Positions 1 through 7,763 of a stretch of 64,000 bases of DNA are shown here, piece by piece; the stretch's first letter is position 1, and each line of letters starts with the position of its first letter. The stretch is from Paraburkholderia sartisoli (GTDB taxonomy: Bacteria; Pseudomonadota; Gammaproteobacteria; Burkholderiales; Burkholderiaceae). A model generated the notes under the pieces. The model was not told the DNA's origin. It ran no database searches and saw only the letters and a program-made list of their open reading frames with translations. Position numbers and translations under genes: made by a program. The stretch lies in the NCBI RefSeq assembly GCF_900107685.1, contig NZ_FNRQ01000009.1:117569-181568 (forward strand), written 5' to 3'.

Positions 1-308
1 TCTTTGGCTTTCAACGTCGCGGCCAGCTTCGACAATGCGATGGGGCCTTCGTATTCGTCGCCGTGATTGCCGCCGGTGAGAAGCGCCGTCGGCCCCTCGC
101 CATTGCGGATTACCGTGACCGGAATCATCTCCGCGCCCCATGCGGACGTATCGTGCGAATGGGGCAGCTTCAGAAAGCCGTGTTGTTCGCCGTCGGCGTC
201 GAAATCGACCGTCGGCTGAACAGGCGATGCACGCATAGGCATGACGCCCTCTCGGACAGCTTGCGCACCTGCGCCCGCGTTCCGTTCCCGTTGTGTTGTT
301 TCAGACAT
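1..308 (-). CDS. eutE: N-acetyl-diaminobutyrate deacetylase-like (EutE/DoeB), C-terminus cut by window edge
   Basis: Only the first ~102 residues are present; the frame is open to the left edge. The motif GGNHGDEYEGP at about residues 80-90 is the zinc-binding HxxE signature of the succinylglutamate desuccinylase/aspartoacylase family. In ectoine catabolism DoeB/EutE removes the acetyl group from N-acetyl-2,4-diaminobutyrate. The ATG at 306-308 is preceded by an AGAGGGGAC ribosome site and starts 9 bases after the eutC stop, so it is the third gene of the eutB-eutC-eutE operon. The assignment rests on the motif plus context; the missing C-terminal half prevents a check of the full domain. Confidence 0.82.
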   Translation of the reverse strand, partial: MSETTQRERNAGAGAQAVREGVMPMRASPVQPTVDFDADGEQHGFLKLPHSHDTSAWGAEMIPVTVIRNGEGPTALLTGGNHGDEYEGPIALSKLAATLKAK

Positions 309-317
309 CGTCCCCTC

Positions 318-1319
318 TCAGTGCTTTGTGTCATTGCGGAAAATCATCCCCGCGCCCGCAGCACGCGCGCGCTTCAACGCGAGCGAGGCAATCGCGGTGT
401 CCTGCGCACCGGTGCCGGTCAAATCGCAGATCGTCACGTCGGCTTCATTGGCGCGGCCCACGGCCTGTCCGGCAATCACCTGACCCAGTTCCGCTATCGC
501 GGCGTCGGCGCGCATCAAGCCGGCATTCAGCGCGTGATGCAATTCGCCCAGCACACGCGTTTGCTGCGCGCGGTCGCACACATAGCGTGCCGCCGCGAGC
601 GCTGCCGGCGCGATTTCATTTTTGTGCTCCGCGTCCGAACCCATCGCCGTGATGTGCAAACCTGGATGCAGGTCCGCGGCTTCGATCAGCGGTATCCGGC
701 TTGGCGTGGTGGTGATCGCGATGTCCGCTTCGGCGAGCGCATGATGGACGTCGCGTGCAACATCGCATGGCAGGCCGAGCGCGGCGGTCATCTCCGCGGC
801 GAAACACTGCGCACTGGCCGGATCACGCGCCCATACGCGCACGTGTTCGACGCGACGCACGAGCATCAACGCCCTCAATTGCAAACGTGCCTGCTCGCCG
901 GCGCCAAGCACCGCGACTTGCGGCGTGTGCTGCTTCGCAAGCCAGCGAGCCGCGACCGCGCCGGCGGCGGCCGTGCGCACGGCCGTCAGATAACCGTTGT
1001 CAAGCAGCACCGCTTCAGTCAGCCCCGTCTTTGCCGACAACACCAGCATCAGCCCGTTCAGACTCGGCAAACCGAGCGACGGGTTGTTGAAAAAGCCAGG
1101 ACTCACCTTGATCGCGAAGCTGTCGAGGCGCGGCAGCCAGGCTGTCTTGACGTCGACTTCGCCGTTGTGTCCGGGCAAATCGAGACGCAAGACCGGCGGC
1201 ATCGCGACGGCTTCGGTCGCGAGTGCGAGAAAGGCGTCCTCCACCTGGTCGATGGCGGCAAGGTCGAGCGGCACGAGTTCCCGAAGCTGGGCTTCGCCGA
1301 GGAGCGTGATAGATGTCAT
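318..1319 (-). CDS. eutC: Ornithine cyclodeaminase/mu-crystallin family protein of ectoine utilisation (EutC)
   Basis: A 333-residue protein of the ornithine cyclodeaminase/mu-crystallin family. It has the N-terminal substrate-binding part (PPVLRLDLPGHNGEVDVKTAW, then IKVSPGFFNNP) and a Rossmann NAD(P) site VAVLGAGEQARLQLRAL near residue 135. In ectoine gene clusters this family member is called EutC; its exact reaction is not firmly settled and it is often suggested to act with EutB on hydroxyectoine-derived intermediates. The start codon overlaps the eutB stop by four bases (ATGA, 1316-1319), showing translational coupling. The operon context (EutB upstream, EutE downstream, EhuABCD importer nearby) distinguishes it from a generic ornithine or alanine dehydrogenase relative. 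Confidence 0.85.
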   Translation of the reverse strand: MTSITLLGEAQLRELVPLDLAAIDQVEDAFLALATEAVAMPPVLRLDLPGHNGEVDVKTAWLPRLDSFAIKVSPGFFNNPSLGLPSLNGLMLVLSAKTGLTEAVLLDNGYLTAVRTAAAGAVAARWLAKQHTPQVAVLGAGEQARLQLRALMLVRRVEHVRVWARDPASAQCFAAEMTAALGLPCDVARDVHHALAEADIAITTTPSRIPLIEAADLHPGLHITAMGSDAEHKNEIAPAALAAARYVCDRAQQTRVLGELHHALNAGLMRADAAIAELGQVIAGQAVGRANEADVTICDLTGTGAQDTAIASLALKRARAAGAGMIFRNDTKH

Positions 1320-2320
1320 GAGGCAGTGTGCGAGGCAGGTTGGGTCGACGCCGCATCGACGATGCGGCGATGCTGGTCCATGTCGATGTTGGCGCCCGTC
1401 ACGACGAGCACGAGCGGGCCACGTTTGATGCGCCCGAAGGGCAACACGCCATCGAGCAAAGCGGCGATGCCGACAGCCGCCGCACCTTCCACGACGAGCC
1501 GTTCATGCCGGTACGCATGGGCGATGCCGCGTGCGATCGACGCCTCGTCGAGCAACACGGTTTCGTCGATCAGATCGCGCGTGAGTGCATACGTATAGCG
1601 GTTTTCAAGTCCGATGCCGCCACCGAGCGAATCGGCGAGCGTCTCGACTTCTTCGACCCGCACCGGCTGGCCGGCCACGAGACTCGCATGCATCGCGGCG
1701 CCGCGCGCCATCGTCACGCCGGTCAGGTCAATCGCGCGATTCGCGCTTTTCGCGGCGAACGCAATACCCGCGAACAGGCCGCCACCGGACAGCGGCACGA
1801 CGATGTTCGCCACATCCGGCAACGCCTCGACGATTTCGAGTCCGATCGTCGCCTGCCCGGCGATTACATGTAAATCATCGAACGGCGGGACGTAGGCAAA
1901 GCCTTCTTCGCGTACCAGTCGCAACGCTTCATGTTCGGCCTCGTCCTGGCTTTTGCCGATAATCCGCGCGTGGGCGCCGAGTGCGCGCACGGCTTCGACT
2001 TTATTGCCCGGCACGAGCGTCGACATGCAGACCGTCGCGCCGATACCGAGCGCGCGGGCCGCATGTGCAACCGCGCGACCATGATTGCCCGTCGAAGCGG
2101 TCACGACTTTCTGGCAGCCCTGTCCGGCGAGTCGGGCGAGTGCGTTGGTGGCACCGCGCAGCTTGAAACTGCCGGTCGGCTGCACGGTTTCGAGTTTCAG
2201 AAACACCGGCGTGCCCGCTCTCGCCGACAAACTCTGCGATTCGACGAGCGGCGTACGACAAACGCGCCCCTCGATACGGCAACGCGCGCGGTAAACATCG
2301 GCTAACGACAGAACAGACAT
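1316..2320 (-). CDS. eutB: Threonine dehydratase-like PLP enzyme of ectoine utilisation (EutB)
   Basis: A 334-residue fold-type II PLP enzyme. The PLP lysine lies in PTGSFKLRGA (K53), the phosphate-binding glycine loop in VPLSGGGLFAGIA near residue 180, and ASTGNHGRAVA is the usual substrate-contact segment. It is shorter than biosynthetic threonine dehydratases and lacks the C-terminal ACT regulatory domain, as is normal for catabolic serine/threonine dehydratases and EutB. In hydroxyectoine degradation EutB is proposed to dehydrate a hydroxy-diaminobutyrate derivative. It is the first gene after the regulator and overlaps eutC by 4 bases. Without neighbours it would be called a threonine/serine dehydratase; the ectoine transporter and EutC/EutE set the narrower name. 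Confidence 0.85.
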   Translation of the reverse strand: MSVLSLADVYRARCRIEGRVCRTPLVESQSLSARAGTPVFLKLETVQPTGSFKLRGATNALARLAGQGCQKVVTASTGNHGRAVAHAARALGIGATVCMSTLVPGNKVEAVRALGAHARIIGKSQDEAEHEALRLVREEGFAYVPPFDDLHVIAGQATIGLEIVEALPDVANIVVPLSGGGLFAGIAFAAKSANRAIDLTGVTMARGAAMHASLVAGQPVRVEEVETLADSLGGGIGLENRYTYALTRDLIDETVLLDEASIARGIAHAYRHERLVVEGAAAVGIAALLDGVLPFGRIKRGPLVLVVTGANIDMDQHRRIVDAASTQPASHTAS

Positions 2321-2435
2321 GAACGCCCTGCACGAATGAGTTCAGTTCCGATGCGCTCGCGCCTGCGTTGTCACGCTGATTTGCGGCCGCATCGTTCTCA
2401 TGCAGCCCAGTCTAATGTTCTATAAAACGATTTCC

Positions 2436-2451
2436 ATTGTCCTAGTTCATT
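2436..2451. promoter_or_regulatory. Candidate EnuR operator, copy 1 (ATTGTCCTAGnnCATT)
   Basis: The 164-base gap between the regulator gene and eutB holds ATTGTCCTAG followed two bases later by CATT. The same pattern recurs at 3970-3985 in the divergent regulator/transporter gap. A 14-base exact match in two control regions of one pathway suggests a regulator site. That EnuR binds it is inference. Confidence 0.5.
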
Positions 2452-2484
2452 TCGTGCGCGCAGCGCGAAATCCGCTCGAAAAAG

Positions 2485-3891
2485 TCAGGTGAAATCGTGT
2501 ACCTGCGGGAACTGTTCGAACACGTCGCGCATCGTTTCCAGCGCGCCTTTGTAGGTCTCTTCGCCGACCTCGGCGCCGACGCAAACGCGCACTGCATTCG
2601 GCCGGTCCGCGTCGCGCACCAGAAATGGATCAGGCGACGTCACGGCGATGTCGCGGTTGCGCAGCTCCCTCACCAGACGGTCGGTGCGCCAGTGATCGGG
2701 CACGCGCAGCCAGGCGGACAGCGCCTGCGGATGCGCGCCGAGTACATAGCTGCCCAGCGTTTTCTGCAATTGCGCCTGACGCCGCCCTAACAGTTCGCGT
2801 TGTATTTCGACGAGCCGCGCGGCCGTCCCATCGACGATCCAGCGCGTCGTCACCTCGGCCATTGGCGGCGTCGCCATCCAGCTGCTCACGCGCAGCACGC
2901 TTTCCGCACGCAGCGCGAGCCGCCGTGGCGTGGCGAGGTAGCCGATCCGCAAGCCGGCCATCACCGACTTGGTCATGCTCGTGCAATAGAACGACAGGTC
3001 GGGGATCAGACTCGAGATTGGCGTGGAGGCTTTGGCGGGCAAAGGGCCGTAGACATCGTCCTCGATCACATAAACGCCGTAGCGGTCGGCGATTTTCGCA
3101 ATCGCGCGGCGCCGCGAGTCGGGCATCAGCGCGACCGTGGGATTGTTCAGCGTAGGCGTGCAGACGAGCGCCGTGATGCGCTCGCTGTCGCACATCTCCT
3201 CGAAATGTTCGGGGTGAATGCCGTGCTCGTCGATTTCGAGGCCTTTCAGCGTAAAGCCCAGTACGTTCGCCGAGCCGATCACGCCATGATCCGTGAGGCT
3301 TTCGCACAGCACCGTGTCGCCCGGCCCGACCAGCGAAGCCAGCGCCAGAAAAATGCCGTGGGCGGCGCCGTTCGTGACCAGCAGCGTATCCGCCGAAGCC
3401 GGCATGCCCAACGACGCGAGCCACGCGACCCCCGCCTGGCGATGATGCTCGAAGCCCGCAATGGGGCGGAACGCGCGAATCCAGGGCTGGTCGTCGAGCG
3501 TCGAAAGCGTCGCGCACACCTTGCGCCACATGGCGTCGTGTTCCGGTGTATGGATGATGCGCGCGATCGAAAAGTCGACCACCGAGCGCTCGGCTGTGTC
3601 GAGCATATAGCTCGACATGGTTTCGGTGACGCGCGCCGCCACGAAACTGCCACGCCCCACCTCGCAACGGATCAGCCCTTGCCGCTCCAGTTCCTTATAG
3701 GCATTGGTCACCGTTTGCACGCTGATTGCCAGTTCCGCGGCGACGTCGCGCTGCGGCGGCAACCGCGCGCCGGCCGGCAGCGACGCGTTTTCGATGTCGC
3801 CCGCGATTGCCTTGACCAGCCGCTTGTATTTCGATTCCACGCCATGCACCGCACGCACGGCATCCCGCCACTGCTCGATCGCCACGGCCAT
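2485..3891 (-). CDS. enuR: MocR/GntR-type regulator of ectoine utilisation (EnuR-like)
   Basis: A 468-residue MocR-family regulator. Residues ~20-90 form a GntR winged helix (LPPQRDVAAELAISVQTV, then YKELERQGLI, GRGSFVA). The remainder is a fold-type I aminotransferase-like domain with the PLP-binding lysine in SMTKSVMAGLRIGYL (about K306) and the conserved ALVCTPTLNNPT and VIEDDVYGP segments. EnuR proteins of this architecture repress ectoine uptake and catabolic genes and respond to ectoine-derived diaminobutyrate compounds bound to PLP. Here it lies upstream of eutBCE on the same strand and is divergent from ehuBCDA, the expected place for a local regulator. The ATG at 3891 is followed directly by a normal GntR N-terminus. 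Confidence 0.85.
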   Translation of the reverse strand: MAVAIEQWRDAVRAVHGVESKYKRLVKAIAGDIENASLPAGARLPPQRDVAAELAISVQTVTNAYKELERQGLIRCEVGRGSFVAARVTETMSSYMLDTAERSVVDFSIARIIHTPEHDAMWRKVCATLSTLDDQPWIRAFRPIAGFEHHRQAGVAWLASLGMPASADTLLVTNGAAHGIFLALASLVGPGDTVLCESLTDHGVIGSANVLGFTLKGLEIDEHGIHPEHFEEMCDSERITALVCTPTLNNPTVALMPDSRRRAIAKIADRYGVYVIEDDVYGPLPAKASTPISSLIPDLSFYCTSMTKSVMAGLRIGYLATPRRLALRAESVLRVSSWMATPPMAEVTTRWIVDGTAARLVEIQRELLGRRQAQLQKTLGSYVLGAHPQALSAWLRVPDHWRTDRLVRELRNRDIAVTSPDPFLVRDADRPNAVRVCVGAEVGEETYKGALETMRDVFEQFPQVHDFT

Positions 3892-3969
3892 CCCCTGTTG
3901 TTCCCTGTTGTCCGGTCGCGCATGGGTGCGCTCCCTGCCAATAGTGCCGCCAAACAGCGCATGAAAATT

Positions 3970-3985
3970 ATTGTCCTAGAGCATT
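3970..3985. promoter_or_regulatory. Candidate EnuR operator, copy 2, in enuR/ehuB divergent region
   Basis: ATTGTCCTAGAGCATT repeats the motif found upstream of eutB. It lies 79 bases upstream of the enuR start and 137 bases upstream of ehuB, so a bound regulator could control both directions. The binding assignment is inference from the shared sequence and position. Confidence 0.5.
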
Positions 3986-4121
3986 AGCAAACAAAAATAT
4001 GGCTTTGTATGCTGCGTTCACGGATGCAGCGCCGGGCGGGCAATCCGCAGCAACGCCAACCTTTGCCTGCCACGGCGCATGATGCACCGCGACATTCAAC
4101 ACGCCACGGAACGGGATCGAT

Positions 4122-4976
4122 ATGAAAGCGAAGCGCACTTCAGGATTGCCGGGAGCCCTCTGCGTCGCCGTCGCGGCGCTGACGATGCAGGCACCGGCCG
4201 CATCGGCGGAAACAACGTTGCAGCGCATCCAGCGCACCGGTGAGGTGCGCATCGGCTATGCAAACGAAGCGCCGTTTGCGTACACGACTCCCGACGGCAA
4301 GGTCACCGGCGAATCGCCGGAAATCGCCCGCAAGATTTTCGCCAGAATGGGCGTGAAAAAAGTGGACGGCGTGCTGACCGAATGGGGTTCGCTGATTCCC
4401 GGCCTGCGCGCGGGCCGCTTCGACGTCATCGCCGCCGGCATGTACATCACGCCGGAACGCTGCAAGCAGGTGGCGTTCGCCGACCCGCAGTATCAGATCC
4501 AGGACACGCTGCTCGTGCTGAAAGGCAATCCGAAGAATCTGCACAGCTTCGGCGATATCGGCAAGCAGCCCGATGTGAAGCTGGCCGTGATGGCCGGCGC
4601 CGTCGAGCTCGCCAATTCGCGCGACGCGGGTGTGAAAGACGCCCAGCTGCTGCAGGTGCCCGACACCACCGCGGAACTGCAGGCCGTGCGCGCGCGCCGC
4701 GCCGATGCGGCCGCCGGCACGACGTTGACGATGAAAGGTCTCGCCGCCAAGGACGCCGACCAGGTCGAAGCGGTCGCGAAGTTCACGGACGATCCAAGGC
4801 ACACCGGCTACGGTGCGCTCGCGTTCCGCCCGGAGGATACCGATCTGCGCGACGCGGTCGACAAACAGCTGCACGCGTGGCTGGGCACGACCGACCATCT
4901 GCAAACGGTCGCCCCGTTCGGTTTCGACAAAACGAATCTGACGACGCGGAGCGCCGCAGACATCTGCGGCAAGTAG
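4122..4976 (+). CDS. ehuB: Ectoine/hydroxyectoine ABC transporter substrate-binding protein EhuB
   Basis: A 284-residue periplasmic binding protein of the polar amino acid (SBP family 3) type. It has an N-terminal signal peptide cleaved near PAASAETT. The mature part starts with LQRIQRTGEVRIGYANEAPFAY and continues with WGSLIPGLRAGRFDVIAAGMYITPERC, which is typical of EhuB. It should bind ectoine or hydroxyectoine in the periplasm and hand it to EhuC/EhuD. It is the first gene of the ehuBCDA operon and is divergent from enuR. Confidence is high because binding protein, both permeases, ATPase, regulator and catabolic genes are all adjacent. Confidence 0.88.
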   Translation: MKAKRTSGLPGALCVAVAALTMQAPAASAETTLQRIQRTGEVRIGYANEAPFAYTTPDGKVTGESPEIARKIFARMGVKKVDGVLTEWGSLIPGLRAGRFDVIAAGMYITPERCKQVAFADPQYQIQDTLLVLKGNPKNLHSFGDIGKQPDVKLAVMAGAVELANSRDAGVKDAQLLQVPDTTAELQAVRARRADAAAGTTLTMKGLAAKDADQVEAVAKFTDDPRHTGYGALAFRPEDTDLRDAVDKQLHAWLGTTDHLQTVAPFGFDKTNLTTRSAADICGK

Positions 4977-5080
4977 TGGCCGGCAAAGTCGTATCGAAGG
5001 CCGGCGCACGCCTGTGGTGAACCGGTCATGAAGCTTAAGGCACGCGCAGCCGCGCGCCGTCATGCAAGCGAGGAACCGCC

Positions 5081-5740
5081 ATGCGCGAACTGTTTCCCCT
5101 GCTGCTCCAGGGCACGCTCGTCACGATCGGGATCGCCGCGTGCAGCACCGTTCCCGCCGTCGTCATGGCGTTCGTCGCCACGGCCGCGAAGCTTGCACCG
5201 TGGGCGCCGCTGCGCTGGCTCGGCAACGCCTATGTCGAGATCTTTCGCGGCACCTCGTTGCTCGTGCAACTGTTCTGGTTTTTCTTCGTGCTGCCCCTGC
5301 CGCCGTTCCGGATCGAGATGACGCCGTTTACCGTCGCGATCGTCGGGCTGGGTTTGCACTATGGTGCGTACGGCTCGGAAATCCTGCGCGGCGCGCTGCG
5401 CTCGGTGCCGGGCGCCCAGTTCGAGGCGGCGCTCGCGCTCAATCTGTCGCCGCTCACCCGGATGCGCCGCATCATCCTGCCGCAAGCCATGATCAACGCG
5501 TTGCCGCCCGCCACCAATCTGATGATCGAACTGCTCAAGGGCACCTCGCTGGTATCGCTGATCACGCTGTCGGACCTGACGTTTCGCGCCCGGCAACTCG
5601 ACGAGGCCACCTTCAAGACCGCACAGATTTTCGCCCTCACGCTGGTCATCTACTTCGTGCTCGCGCAGATTCTCGTCGCGTTGATGCGGCATTTCGAGCG
5701 TCGCGTGAGTCATGGGATCAATCAGAGGGCCGTGCGATGA
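5081..5740 (+). CDS. ehuC: Ectoine ABC transporter permease EhuC
   Basis: A 219-residue HisM/HisQ-type inner-membrane permease with five predicted membrane segments. The cytoplasmic EAA loop that docks the ATPase reads FEAALALNLSPLTRMRRIILPQA at about residues 112-134. The N-terminus begins in the first membrane helix (MRELFPLLLQGTLVTIGIAA), as expected for this family. The ATG follows GAGGAACCGCC. The stop overlaps the ehuD start (ATGA, 5737-5740), so the two permeases are translated together and probably form a heterodimer. Confidence 0.85.
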   Translation: MRELFPLLLQGTLVTIGIAACSTVPAVVMAFVATAAKLAPWAPLRWLGNAYVEIFRGTSLLVQLFWFFFVLPLPPFRIEMTPFTVAIVGLGLHYGAYGSEILRGALRSVPGAQFEAALALNLSPLTRMRRIILPQAMINALPPATNLMIELLKGTSLVSLITLSDLTFRARQLDEATFKTAQIFALTLVIYFVLAQILVALMRHFERRVSHGINQRAVR

Positions 5741-6396
5741 ACGGCTTCTTCGACCTTCATTACGCGGCGCGGATTCTGCCCGCCCTGCTGCGCGCGTCGA
5801 TGTACACGATCCTCATCACGTTGATCGGCTTTGCCATCGCGCTGGTGCTCGGACTCGTGCTCGCGGTGCTGCGGCGCAGCCCGGTCAAGGCGGTTTCGCG
5901 CACGACGGGTTTTGTCGTCGAGTTCATCCGCAGCACGCCGCTGCTCATCCAGGTCTACGTGCTGTTCTACGTGCTGCCCGTGTACGGCATCACGATGTCC
6001 GCGCTGACGGCGGGCACGGTCGGTATCGCGCTGCACTATGCGTGCTACACCTCCGAGGTGTATCGCGCCGGCCTGAACGGCGTGGCGCGCGGCCAGTGGG
6101 AAGCGGCGTGCGCGCTGTCGCTCTCGCCGTGGCGCACGTATAGCGGCGTGATCCTGCCGCAGGCGATTCGCCAGGTGATTCCGGCGCTCGGCAATTATCT
6201 GGTGGCGATGTTCAAGGACACGCCGGTGCTATCCGCGATCACCGTGGTCGAACTGATGCAGCAGGCCAAGAACATCGGTTCCGAAACGTTTCGCTATCTC
6301 GAACCGATCACGCTGGCGGGCATCTTCTTCCTGCTGATCAGCGTGACCTTCGCGCACCTCGTGCGCCGGCTCGAAACCGGGTTGAGGTTGCCGTGA
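5737..6396 (+). CDS. ehuD: Ectoine ABC transporter permease EhuD
   Basis: A 219-residue partner permease, the same length as EhuC. It has five membrane segments, the RSTPLLIQVYVLFYVLP motif of amino-acid permeases and an EAA loop (WEAACALSLSPWRTYSGVILPQ) at about residues 125-146. The start chosen is the ATG at 5737 that overlaps the ehuC stop. The same frame is open further upstream to 5062, but that stretch overlaps ehuC and has no permease character. Its stop overlaps the GTG start of the ATPase gene. Confidence 0.85.
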   Translation: MNGFFDLHYAARILPALLRASMYTILITLIGFAIALVLGLVLAVLRRSPVKAVSRTTGFVVEFIRSTPLLIQVYVLFYVLPVYGITMSALTAGTVGIALHYACYTSEVYRAGLNGVARGQWEAACALSLSPWRTYSGVILPQAIRQVIPALGNYLVAMFKDTPVLSAITVVELMQQAKNIGSETFRYLEPITLAGIFFLLISVTFAHLVRRLETGLRLP

Positions 6397-7292
6397 CAAC
6401 GAAGACCGACCTCAACACCCTTGCCCCTATCCCTTCACAGCGGGACCTGTCCGTGGAGAAACAGATGAAACGAGGCGATCCCGCCACCATGCTGGGGCCG
6501 CGGGCCGGCACGGCAGGCGAAGCACCGATGGTGCGCTTTTCCGGCGTGACGAAGCGCTACGGCGCGCTGACGGTACTCGACGAACTCGACCTGGAAATTG
6601 GCCGCGGTGAGAAAGTGGCGATCATCGGCCCGAGCGGTTCGGGCAAGTCGACCCTGTTGCGCGTGCTGATGACCCTCGATCCGCTGACCGACGGCATGAT
6701 CGAAGTGGACGGCGAACCGCTCATGCACATGCATAAGAACGGCGTGCTGGTACCGGCTTCGCTCAGGCATCTGCGGCGCGTGCGCAGCAAGATCGGCATG
6801 GTGTTTCAGAGCTTCAACCTGTTTCCGCACATGACCGCGCTCGCCAACACGATCGAAGCGCCGATTCAGGTGCTGGGGCTCTCGCGCAAGGAAGCCACCG
6901 AACGCGCGCGCGAACTGCTCGCGCTGGTCGGCCTCGAGGACAAATGCAATCACTATCCGTCGCAGCTATCCGGCGGCCAGCAACAGCGCGTGGCCATTGC
7001 ACGCGCACTGGCGATGCGGCCGAAGGTGATGCTATTCGACGAAGTGACGTCGGCGCTCGATCCTGAACTATGCGGCGAAGTGCTGAACGTGATCCGGCGC
7101 CTCGGCAGCGAGCACGATCTGACGATGCTGATGGTCACGCACCAGATGGGCTTCGCGCGTGAATTCGCGGACCGTGTGTGCTTTTTCTCCGAGGGCAAGA
7201 TCATTGAGCAGGGTCCGCCGCAACAGTTCTTCGCCTCGCCCCAGCATGAACGGACGCAGCAGTTCTTGCGGGCAGTGAAGGAAGCCATTTGA
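6393..7292 (+). CDS. ehuA: Ectoine ABC transporter ATP-binding protein EhuA
   Basis: A 299-residue ABC ATPase with Walker A IIGPSGSGKST, Q-loop MVFQSFNLFPHMTAL, signature LSGGQQQRVAIARAL, Walker B VMLFDEVTSALDPE and switch histidine VTHQMGFA. It energises import through EhuC/EhuD. Two starts are possible. The GTG at 6393 overlaps the ehuD stop (GTGA) and adds ~24 unusual residues. The ATG at 6465 has a good GGAG site and gives a 275-residue protein closer to family length. The first is reported because of the coupling; the second may well be correct. It ends the operon. Confidence 0.85.
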   Translation: MTTKTDLNTLAPIPSQRDLSVEKQMKRGDPATMLGPRAGTAGEAPMVRFSGVTKRYGALTVLDELDLEIGRGEKVAIIGPSGSGKSTLLRVLMTLDPLTDGMIEVDGEPLMHMHKNGVLVPASLRHLRRVRSKIGMVFQSFNLFPHMTALANTIEAPIQVLGLSRKEATERARELLALVGLEDKCNHYPSQLSGGQQQRVAIARALAMRPKVMLFDEVTSALDPELCGEVLNVIRRLGSEHDLTMLMVTHQMGFAREFADRVCFFSEGKIIEQGPPQQFFASPQHERTQQFLRAVKEAI

Positions 7293-7763
7293 GATTTTCA
7301 CCCGTGCCGTACGTTAATCCGTCAGCAGACGCGGCGCAGATCGCCCCTAGGCAGCATGAGCTGGACTGACGCAATGCGTCACGTGCCTGGGATGCGCGCA
7401 GGCGACCCCGACAAGGCCGAAACTTACATCCCTCGTTTTCCTCGATGTCGTGACCTGACTTTGCCTGCCAGGTCTTCTTCCTGAAACCTGCACCGCCTCG
7501 ATCTTCCCCGTTTCGGGCTGGCGGCAAATGAAGTCGGCCATCGTCGACAATCCGGGGTGATCGTCTGGCAATCAAGACGCGTTGCAACGCGAAACCCGAC
7601 GGGTCCCGCTCCGCCCGCCGAACATAGATCACCGGGGTGTCGGCGAGCACTGCACGCGCATGCATCTGCAGATCCAGCAAAACCTTTGGGTCTGCTCCGA
7701 GTTGTAGCGCACTGTCGACAATCGCATCCCGCACTTCCGCCGGTCGCCACTCCTGCCGACAGT
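7293..7763. other. 471-base gap between ehuA and a minus-strand MocR gene; no recognised gene
   Basis: No gene was recognised. A perfect 15-base palindrome (TGACGCA-A-TGCGTCA) lies at 7367-7381. On the minus strand, about 7557-7760, a stretch reads with a coding-like flavour (…IVDSALQLGADPKVLLDLQ) but has no plausible start, stops soon after and shows no known domain. It may be decayed coding sequence or chance. Confidence 0.4.

Noticed and set aside
63..1598. Long plus-strand frame of 511 codons
   Set aside because: It lies opposite eutC/eutB and eutE, which have full domain signatures; the frame is Arg/His-rich shadow sequence typical of high-GC DNA.
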